Assembly (NCBI GenBank): GCA_963648895.1
Contig: CAVJGK010000043.1
Coordinates: 1 to 11,067 of the forward strand
Source: UBA3210 sp963648895
GTDB lineage: Bacteria > Bacillota_I > Bacilli_A > RFN20 > CAG-449
Length of the DNA stretch: 11,067 bases
Direction of reading: 5' to 3'
Part shown: piece after piece, positions 5,865 to 11,067 of the stretch
Numbering within the stretch: position 1 is the stretch's first letter
How the letters are laid out: every line of letters begins with the position of its first letter
Translations under genes and position numbers: made by a program
The notes under the pieces: generated by a model
Seen by the model: only the letters and a program-made list of their open reading frames with translations
What the model was told of the DNA's origin: nothing
Databases searched by the model: none

Positions 5865-8684
5865 ATGTTAAGACTTAGTAATATAACGAAAACTTATCAA
5901 TCAGGTGAAACAATGGTTCATGCTTTAAAAGGCATTAGCCTTTCATTTAGAAAAAATGAATTTGTTTCTATTCTTGGCCCTTCTGGATGTGGTAAGACAA
6001 CAACTTTAAACATCATTGGAGGACTTGATAAATATACAACAGGTGATTTATTTATTTCTGGTAAATCAACTAAAGATTTCAAAGATAGAGATTGGGATGT
6101 TTATAGAAACCATCGTATTGGTTTTATTTTCCAAAGCTATAATTTAATTCCACATCAAACAGTATTAGGAAACGTTGAACTAGCTTTAACAATTTCAGGT
6201 ATTTCAAAAAAAGAAAGAATTGAAAGAGCGAAAAAGGCTTTAGATAAAGTAGGATTAAGCGATAAATACAATAAAATGCCTAATCAATTATCTGGTGGAC
6301 AATGCCAAAGAGTCGCGATCGCTCGTGCATTAGTCAATGAACCTGAGATTCTTCTTGCAGATGAACCAACTGGTGCTTTAGATACTGAAACATCAGTTCA
6401 AATCATGGAACTAATTAAAGAAATATCCAAAGAAAAATTAGTTATCATGGTTACTCATAATCCTGATTTAGCTTATAAATATTCAACACGTATTATTTCT
6501 TTATTAGATGGTGAAGTAGAAAGTGATTCTAATCCTTTTAGTGAAGAAGATGAAATTAAAGAATGTGAAGAATTAAAAAAACAATTGATTTCTAACGAAA
6601 AAACTCAAACTAATGACACGCAAGAAAAAGCTAAAATGTCTCTATGGACTGCGATTAAATTATCTGCGAAGAACTTATTTACTAAGCGTAAAAGAACTGC
6701 ACTAGTTTCTCTAGCAGGTTCTATTGGTATTGTTGGTGTATCCATGGTTCTTGCGGTCAGCTCCGGTGTCCAAGGCTATATTACATCTATGCAAGATGAT
6801 ATGCTTTCTGGTTATCCTATTACTATCGCAGAATCTAGTTATGATTTAACATCGATGATGAGTTCATCATCTTCTAGAGAAGCAATTACAAAATTAGAAG
6901 TGGAAGATGGCAAAGTTAATGTTAATAAGATGGTTGAATATTTACTTGAAATGAGTAAATCTCAACAAAACTTAATGGTATCAAATGAAATTGATGAAAA
7001 CTATGTTAAGTTTGTTAAAGATATGCCTTCTAGTTATTATGCGGCGATGAATTTTGAATATGGTATTGATCCTACTAACAACATTTATACATCTTTCAAC
7101 GCTCGTAAGAATGGTACTTCTAGTATTCAATCATTATCTTCAATATTAGAAAACTATAAAGCAGTATTAGACGCAACCGATGATTATAAATCTTTATCTA
7201 CTTATATTGATATGTTTGCAAATAGTATCGCCCAAGCACCAAGCAACACTGATTATGTTTTATCTCAATATGATGTATTAGAAGGTAAAGTTGCGACTAA
7301 AGCTGATGAAGTAATGTTAGTTGTTTCAAAGAAAACTGAAGTTGCCGATGTCTTATTTGGTGAAATGGGCTATTATGCACAAGATGAATTCTTATCATTA
7401 TGTTATAAAGCTGCAGATGAAACTGAACAAAATAAAAACAATAACTACGATGAAGATTTATTAAAATATCGTTTTACATATGATGAAATTATGGGTAAGA
7501 CATTCTATTATTTACCAAATGATAGCATATATACAAAAAGCACTCAAATAACAGGTGTTTTACAAAACTACGACTATGATTATAAAATTAGCCAAGATGA
7601 AGCGACTAATGAAGGAGTTGAATTAAAAGTAGTTGGTATTCTTAGACCAAAAGATAGTATTTCTTATGGATGTTTATCATCAGGTTTCTATTACACATCT
7701 GAATTTGCATCAATGTATTTAAGAGATAATAAAGAATCTCAATTGGCTAAATATATTAATTCACAAGAAGATAAAAATATATATAGTGGATCTTCCACTA
7801 TGGTTAATGAAAAAGGTGAAATTGTAACTCGTGAAACTGGTGTTGGCTATACATTGGATTATGAATATGATAAATATGATGCAGATGGTAATAAATCAAC
7901 TGGTAATGCATCAAAACGTTGTTTTATCTCTGATTCTAGCCAATCTGCTTCCTTAATGAGCTTAATTGGTTCAATGATACCAGGTGGATCATCTTCAATT
8001 GGAGGAATTAGTAATTTGAAATCTTTATCATCTAGAAGTGTTGGAGGTAATTCAGTACCAAATCAAATTAATATCTATCCATTAAATTTTGATTCTAAAT
8101 ATTTAGTTACTGATTATTTAGATAAATGGAATGCACATGAAGATATTACTTTAACTGATGGAAGTGTTATTTCTTACGCAAATTATTCAACTAGCAGCGA
8201 TGGAAATCCTGTCGCTAGATCAGAAATTAAATATACAGATACAATTGGTTTAATTATTACATTGATCAATACATTAATTAATGTTGTTTCTATTTCTCTT
8301 ATTTGCTTTACTGCTTTATCATTAATTGTTTCTACTGTTATGATTGGTATTATTACTTACGTATCAGTTGTAGAAAGAATTAAAGAAATTGGTGTTATTA
8401 GAGCTTTAGGTGGTAGAAAGAGAGATGTATCTAACTTATTTATCGCAGAAACTGTTATTATCGGTTTAGCAAGTGGTATCTTTGGTATTGGTATTACTTA
8501 TATTGCATCCGCGATTGTTAATGTTTGCTTATATGGTATGGCAGGATTTAATGTTTGCGCATTACCAGTTTCTCAAGCGTTTATCATGATTGGAGTAAGT
8601 GTCTTACTAACATTGATTTCTGGCTTATTCCCTGCAAGAAGTGCGGCTAGAAAAGACCCAGTTGTTGCATTAAGAACAGAATAA
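5865..8684 (+). CDS. MacB-type ABC transporter, ATPase and permease fused in one chain
   Basis: The start is the ATG at 5865, because GGAGGTG (5852-5858) lies six bases before it; an in-frame ATG at 5850 overlaps that site. The product is 939 residues. Residues 1 to about 225 are the ATPase: Walker A GPSGCGKTT (38-46), signature LSGGQ (142-146), Walker B ending D166-E167, H-loop H198. An acidic linker follows, then the permease: one membrane segment near 281-303, an outside domain of about 490 residues rich in Ser, Asp and Tyr, and three segments near 794-825, 859-885 and 900-923. The C-terminus ends in the FtsX/MacB-like LFPARSAARKDPVVALRTE. This is the type VII (mechanotransmission) arrangement; such proteins export peptides or lipids or act in antimicrobial peptide resistance. 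No sensor kinase, regulator or partner permease is adjacent, so the substrate is unknown. It probably works as a homodimer. It forms a single-gene unit between two terminators. Confidence 0.9.
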   Translation: MLRLSNITKTYQSGETMVHALKGISLSFRKNEFVSILGPSGCGKTTTLNIIGGLDKYTTGDLFISGKSTKDFKDRDWDVYRNHRIGFIFQSYNLIPHQTVLGNVELALTISGISKKERIERAKKALDKVGLSDKYNKMPNQLSGGQCQRVAIARALVNEPEILLADEPTGALDTETSVQIMELIKEISKEKLVIMVTHNPDLAYKYSTRIISLLDGEVESDSNPFSEEDEIKECEELKKQLISNEKTQTNDTQEKAKMSLWTAIKLSAKNLFTKRKRTALVSLAGSIGIVGVSMVLAVSSGVQGYITSMQDDMLSGYPITIAESSYDLTSMMSSSSSREAITKLEVEDGKVNVNKMVEYLLEMSKSQQNLMVSNEIDENYVKFVKDMPSSYYAAMNFEYGIDPTNNIYTSFNARKNGTSSIQSLSSILENYKAVLDATDDYKSLSTYIDMFANSIAQAPSNTDYVLSQYDVLEGKVATKADEVMLVVSKKTEVADVLFGEMGYYAQDEFLSLCYKAADETEQNKNNNYDEDLLKYRFTYDEIMGKTFYYLPNDSIYTKSTQITGVLQNYDYDYKISQDEATNEGVELKVVGILRPKDSISYGCLSSGFYYTSEFASMYLRDNKESQLAKYINSQEDKNIYSGSSTMVNEKGEIVTRETGVGYTLDYEYDKYDADGNKSTGNASKRCFISDSSQSASLMSLIGSMIPGGSSSIGGISNLKSLSSRSVGGNSVPNQINIYPLNFDSKYLVTDYLDKWNAHEDITLTDGSVISYANYSTSSDGNPVARSEIKYTDTIGLIITLINTLINVVSISLICFTALSLIVSTVMIGIITYVSVVERIKEIGVIRALGGRKRDVSNLFIAETVIIGLASGIFGIGITYIASAIVNVCLYGMAGFNVCALPVSQAFIMIGVSVLLTLISGLFPARSAARKDPVVALRTE

Positions 8685-8691
8685 TTTAAAT

Positions 8692-8723
8692 AGTGCAATA
8701 AAATTCCTTATTGCACTTTTTTT
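8692..8723 (+). terminator. Intrinsic terminator of the ABC transporter gene
   Basis: A perfect 10-bp stem, AGTGCAATAA (8692-8701) with TTATTGCACT (8708-8717), has a six-base loop and a run of T to 8723. Confidence 0.92.
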
Positions 8724-8731
8724 ACACTTGT

Positions 8732-8747
8732 TTAATAATATTATTAA
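8732..8747. repeat. 16-bp AT-only palindrome before the hydrolase gene
   Basis: TTAATAATATTATTAA is a perfect palindrome placed two bases before the AGGAG of the hydrolase gene. It may be an operator or a weak hairpin, but a sequence of only A and T in this genome can arise by chance. No clear promoter could be assigned in the 8724-8748 gap. Confidence 0.25.
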
Positions 8748-8764
8748 TAGGAGATATGATATAT

Positions 8765-9658
8765 ATGAAAGAAATAATTATTAAATCTAAAGATGGATAT
8801 GAATTAAATGTTCATATTTTTGAAGTTGAAAATCCTAAAGGATATATTCAATTACTTCATGGTATGGAAGAACACCAAGAAAGATATGAAGGATTCGCTA
8901 AAATATTAAATGATGCAGGTTATTCAGTTATCACTTCTGATATGAGAGGACATGGATTTAAAGCACCTAAACTTGGTTATTTCAAAGAAAAAGATGGTTA
9001 TAAATATATATTAGAAGATTATAAAGCAATTACTAAATATATTAAAGATACATATAAAGTTGATAAAGTTATTATCTTCGCTCATAGTATGGGTACAATT
9101 AATGCAAGAAACTTATTGATGAGTGAATCTAAAGATTATGAAAAAGTAATCTTATCTGGTTTCCCTTGCCCTCAACCTGCTGCAGGAGTAGGAATTGTAG
9201 TTGCAAATATTGTCCAAGCATTCCATGGACCTGACTATCATTCTAAATTTATCCAAAATCTAGCTGTTGGTAGTTTCAATAAGAAAGTTAAAAATCCAAG
9301 AACTGAATTAGATTGGTTAAGCTTTGATGAAGAAAATGTTGATACTTATATTAAAGATCCATACTGTGGTCATGGATTTACTTGTTCAGCATTTAATGAT
9401 TTATTCCATTTAACAAAGAACTTATCTAAAGCAAAACTATATCATGATGTAAATAAAGAATTACCTATTTTATGTTTAAGAGGTGATTCAGATCCTTGTA
9501 CTGGATTTGATAAAGGTGCGGCTAAATCTATTAAAGTATTAACTAAAGCAGGATTTAATAATATTAAAGAAGTTAAATATGATCATATGCGCCATGAAAT
9601 CTTAAATGAAAAAGATGCAGATAAAGTACATAAGGATGTATTAGATTTCTTAGGATAA
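8765..9658 (+). CDS. Alpha/beta hydrolase, monoacylglycerol lipase/lysophospholipase-like
   Basis: A cytoplasmic serine hydrolase of the Hydrolase_4 type, a family including monoacylglycerol lipases and lysophospholipases. The 297-residue product has the oxyanion segment QLLHGMEEH, a strand-turn with DMRGHG, the nucleophile elbow AHSMG (S108), the acid in RGDSDP (D243) and the histidine in MRHEIL (H277), giving a complete triad. There is no signal peptide. Two close ATGs are in frame: 8765 is preferred because AGGAG (8749-8753) is 11 bases away and MKEIIIKSKDGYEL matches the family N-terminus, while the ATG at 8756 has only two bases of spacing. A further in-frame TTG at 8711 lies inside the preceding terminator and is discarded. 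The gene stands alone between terminators. A lipid substrate is likely from the family, but not shown by the sequence. Confidence 0.88.
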   Translation: MKEIIIKSKDGYELNVHIFEVENPKGYIQLLHGMEEHQERYEGFAKILNDAGYSVITSDMRGHGFKAPKLGYFKEKDGYKYILEDYKAITKYIKDTYKVDKVIIFAHSMGTINARNLLMSESKDYEKVILSGFPCPQPAAGVGIVVANIVQAFHGPDYHSKFIQNLAVGSFNKKVKNPRTELDWLSFDEENVDTYIKDPYCGHGFTCSAFNDLFHLTKNLSKAKLYHDVNKELPILCLRGDSDPCTGFDKGAAKSIKVLTKAGFNNIKEVKYDHMRHEILNEKDADKVHKDVLDFLG

Positions 9659-9666
9659 TAAGTATA

Positions 9667-9696
9667 AGAAGATTCAAAATTGAGTCTTCTTTTTTT
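9667..9696 (+). terminator. Intrinsic terminator of the hydrolase gene
   Basis: A 10-bp stem, AGAAGATTCA (9667-9676) with TGAGTCTTCT (9681-9690), contains one T-G wobble and has a four-base loop and a T-run to 9696. It faces the mntP terminator, which starts a few bases further on. Confidence 0.9.
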
Positions 9697-9699
9697 GCA

Positions 9700-9731
9700 C
9701 AAAAAAACTAATGCCATTACTAGCATTAGTT
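9700..9731 (-). terminator. Intrinsic terminator of mntP
   Basis: On the minus strand AACTAATGC (9731-9723) pairs perfectly with GCATTAGTT (9714-9706) around an eight-base loop, followed by a U-run encoded by the A-run 9701-9705. With the hydrolase terminator it separates the two convergent genes. Confidence 0.9.
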
Positions 9732-9739
9732 AAGAAATT

Positions 9740-10411
9740 TTATAAATTGAATAATGCTTGAATACCTGCAGTTACATCACTAAAGTGAGTAAAGAATATT
9801 TCAAGCCCAATCGCTACTAAGATAATACCACCAGCAATTGTTGCTTTGTTAGAGAAGATTGTACCAAATTTCTTACCAATAAATACGGCAGCAACGCTAA
9901 TACCAAATGTAACAACACCAACAATCGCGAATGTTAAATAAGCATTTAATGGTGCTTGTTCACCATAGATAATACCAACGCTTAATGCGTCAATACTTGT
10001 AGCGATAGCTTGAATAAATAAAGCTTTAATAGTTAATACTTTATGAGATGATTCTTCCTCTACTTCTTTACCTTCTTGTAATGCTTTTTTAGCTTCTTTA
10101 CCTTCTTTAATACCTTCAACAATCATCTTAATACCTAAGAAAGAAAGAATGATTAAAGCAAGCCAAGGAACTAAATATCCAAATACAGTAGAGAATTTTT
10201 CTCCTAAGAAAGAATTAAAGACAGTAACAGCTAAATAGCCAAGTACTGGCATTAATATTTGGAATACTCCAAAGAAACTAGCGATTAAGAATATCTTTCT
10301 TAATTTCATTTTTGGCTCCGCTAAACCATTTGCCATTGATACTGCGCAAGCATCCATAGCGAGTCCTGCGCCTAATCCAATCGCAGTAACAATAAATAAA
10401 AACACTTCCAT
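9740..10411 (-). CDS. mntP: Manganese efflux pump MntP
   Basis: A six-helix inner-membrane exporter of Mn(II) that prevents manganese toxicity. The 223-residue product is built of two related halves. Each half carries the family's acidic motif in a membrane helix: LAMDACAVS (D20) and ATSIDALSVG (D141). A highly charged Lys/Glu-rich stretch (about 99-125) between the halves is longer than usual and accounts for the extra length over the ~190 residues common in the family; it is probably a cytoplasmic loop. The ATG at 10411 is supported by AAAGGGG (10427-10421), nine bases upstream. The leader holds a yybP-ykoY manganese riboswitch with its terminator, which independently supports the manganese assignment. 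The gene is transcribed alone, opposite to its neighbours. Confidence 0.96.
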   Translation of the reverse strand: MEVFLFIVTAIGLGAGLAMDACAVSMANGLAEPKMKLRKIFLIASFFGVFQILMPVLGYLAVTVFNSFLGEKFSTVFGYLVPWLALIILSFLGIKMIVEGIKEGKEAKKALQEGKEVEEESSHKVLTIKALFIQAIATSIDALSVGIIYGEQAPLNAYLTFAIVGVVTFGISVAAVFIGKKFGTIFSNKATIAGGIILVAIGLEIFFTHFSDVTAGIQALFNL

Positions 10412-10437
10412 TTAATAGATCCCCTTTATAAATGTTT

Positions 10438-10485
10438 TCAAAAATAAAGACTCATGTAAAAAACAAAAGTCTTTTACATAAGTCT
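10438..10485 (-). terminator. Riboswitch-controlled terminator in the mntP leader
   Basis: On the minus strand AGACTTATGTAAAA (10485-10472) pairs with TTTTACATGAGTCT (10461-10448), 14 bp with one U-G wobble, followed by the U-rich TTATTTTTG. Its 5' arm contains the whole 3' arm of riboswitch helix P1 (10482-10475), so the two structures exclude each other. Confidence 0.88.
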
Positions 10486-10562
10486 CGTTAATTAAGATTG
10501 AACCTGAGTGTCCTCAGTATGTAGGCCAATCGCTTTTAAAAAGCTAACTACTCTCTTATATA
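10475..10562 (-). ncRNA. yybP-ykoY manganese riboswitch aptamer
   Basis: Helix P1 pairs TATATAAG (10562-10555) with CTTATGTA (10482-10475), eight pairs including one U-G. Directly inside is GAGAGTAG (10555-10548), close to the family's conserved GGGGAGUAG loop. A GTTAGCTTTT/AAAAGCGATT arm follows. The second conserved loop appears as CCTACATAC (ACATAC at 10522-10517), next to a CTGAG-GACA-CTCAG hairpin. Family members bind Mn(II) between these two loops and stabilise P1. Here P1 sequesters part of the terminator stem, so manganese should switch mntP on. The gene identity and the layout agree with this. Confidence 0.9.
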
Positions 10563-10569
10563 TGCGAGA

Positions 10570-10598
10570 ATTATAACAATAGAATTTTAATGTTTCAA
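10570..10598 (-). promoter_or_regulatory. Consensus promoter of the mntP riboswitch transcript
   Basis: On the minus strand TTGAAA (10598-10593), a 17-base spacer and a perfect TATAAT (10575-10570). The predicted start near 10563 coincides with the first base of riboswitch helix P1, which supports both calls. Confidence 0.85.
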
Positions 10599-10621
10599 GA
10601 CAAATTTATTAAATGTTGTAG

Positions 10622-10627
10622 TATAAT
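10622..10627 (+). promoter_or_regulatory. -10 box of the divergent right-end gene
   Basis: A perfect TATAAT lies 29 bases before the ATG at 10657. The -35 is weak (AAGACA at 10597-10602, 19 bases away) and overlaps the -35 of the mntP promoter on the other strand, so the two divergent promoters are packed nearly back to back. Confidence 0.5.
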
Positions 10628-10656
10628 TTATGTTAGTTAAAACTAATAGGTGGGTT

Positions 10657-11067
10657 ATGTTAAAAGAAGTAAAAGATGTTAATAAAATTGTATATTTAGA
10701 TTCATTTGATATAGAAGTAGGATGTATTTGTTTACATGAATATAAAGACCTAGTCTATATTGATTCTTTTAACTTTGATTCAAATTATTCTAAAGAGATT
10801 ATGAATAATATAAAGAATAAATATAAAAATATTGTAATTGTTATTGTCTCACCAGATATTTCTTCTATAGATAAAGATAGCAAAGAATATGATATTAATC
10901 TTAATAATTTATATTTATTAAAGACTAATGGATTCTATGATTCTAATTTAATCCTTAATATAAATAATAAAGATATAAAATTATTAATAAATAAAAATAT
11001 TGATTCTTTAAATTTAGAATCTTATCTAAAAGAAATATATAAAGATAATATAAGATTAACTCTTAAT
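10657..11067 (+). CDS. Uncharacterised protein, partial at right edge (weak GNAT-like pattern)
   Basis: An open frame of 137 codons begins at an ATG preceded by AGGTGG (10648-10653) and continues past the window end, so the C-terminus is unseen. The protein starts MLKEVKDVNKIVYLDSFDIE and is rich in Asn, Lys, Asp and Ile. I do not recognise a family with confidence. The order EYKDLVYIDSFNFDS, then an Ile/Val-rich strand (NIVIVIVSPD), then LLKTNGFYDSNLIL recalls a GNAT acetyltransferase core ending in the xxGF motif. However, the acetyl-CoA-binding R/Q-x-x-G-x-G/A signature is not visible, so it may be a degenerate relative or unrelated. There is no signal peptide or membrane segment in the part seen. 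Confidence 0.75.
   Translation, partial: MLKEVKDVNKIVYLDSFDIEVGCICLHEYKDLVYIDSFNFDSNYSKEIMNNIKNKYKNIVIVIVSPDISSIDKDSKEYDINLNNLYLLKTNGFYDSNLILNINNKDIKLLINKNIDSLNLESYLKEIYKDNIRLTLN

Noticed and set aside
8711..8764. N-terminal extension of the hydrolase (MHFFYTCLIILLIGD), which looks like a signal or membrane segment
   Set aside because: The TTG start sits inside the terminator hairpin of the previous gene and has no ribosome binding site; the hydrophobic run is an artefact of translating T-rich DNA.

Overview
The window is AT-rich (roughly 30% G+C by eye). Its coding sequences end in TAA and use TGG for tryptophan, so the standard bacterial code fits. Low GC, strong AGGAG-type ribosome binding sites, compact intrinsic terminators and the gene set (nrdDG, fakA, plsX, mntP) point to a low-GC Bacillota or Mycoplasmatota-related member of the Bacilli. 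The oxygen-sensitive class III ribonucleotide reductase suggests an anaerobic, perhaps gut-associated, lifestyle. The lineage call is an inference.

Layout, left to right. (1) 1-2953: a promoter and a structured leader with a terminator-like hairpin, then nrdD and nrdG, two bases apart, closed by an intrinsic terminator. Together they make deoxyribonucleotides anaerobically. (2) 2954-5828: a 220-base intergenic stretch with a 90-base nested inverted repeat, a 14-bp palindrome, a promoter and a 19-bp operator-like palindrome. It is followed by fakA and plsX and another terminator. FakA makes acyl-phosphate from exogenous fatty acids, and PlsX interconverts acyl-ACP and acyl-phosphate, so this is a two-gene phospholipid-precursor operon. 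(3) 5852-8723: one large MacB-type ABC transporter with ATPase and permease on a single chain, ended by its own terminator. (4) 8749-9696: a monoacylglycerol lipase-like alpha/beta hydrolase with its own terminator. (5) 9700-10598, minus strand: mntP, a manganese exporter. It has a complete control region: a consensus promoter, a yybP-ykoY manganese riboswitch and a terminator whose 5' arm contains the 3' arm of riboswitch helix P1. (6) 10622-11067: a divergent gene running off the right edge, possibly a degenerate GNAT-like protein.

The genes look like ordinary chromosomal housekeeping genes. I saw no transposase, tRNA, rRNA, CRISPR or phage gene. The points most worth a second look are the unassigned nrdD leader, the FakA homologue whose middle domain lacks the usual Cys/His metal motifs, the palindromes before fakA, and the readable manganese switch before mntP.
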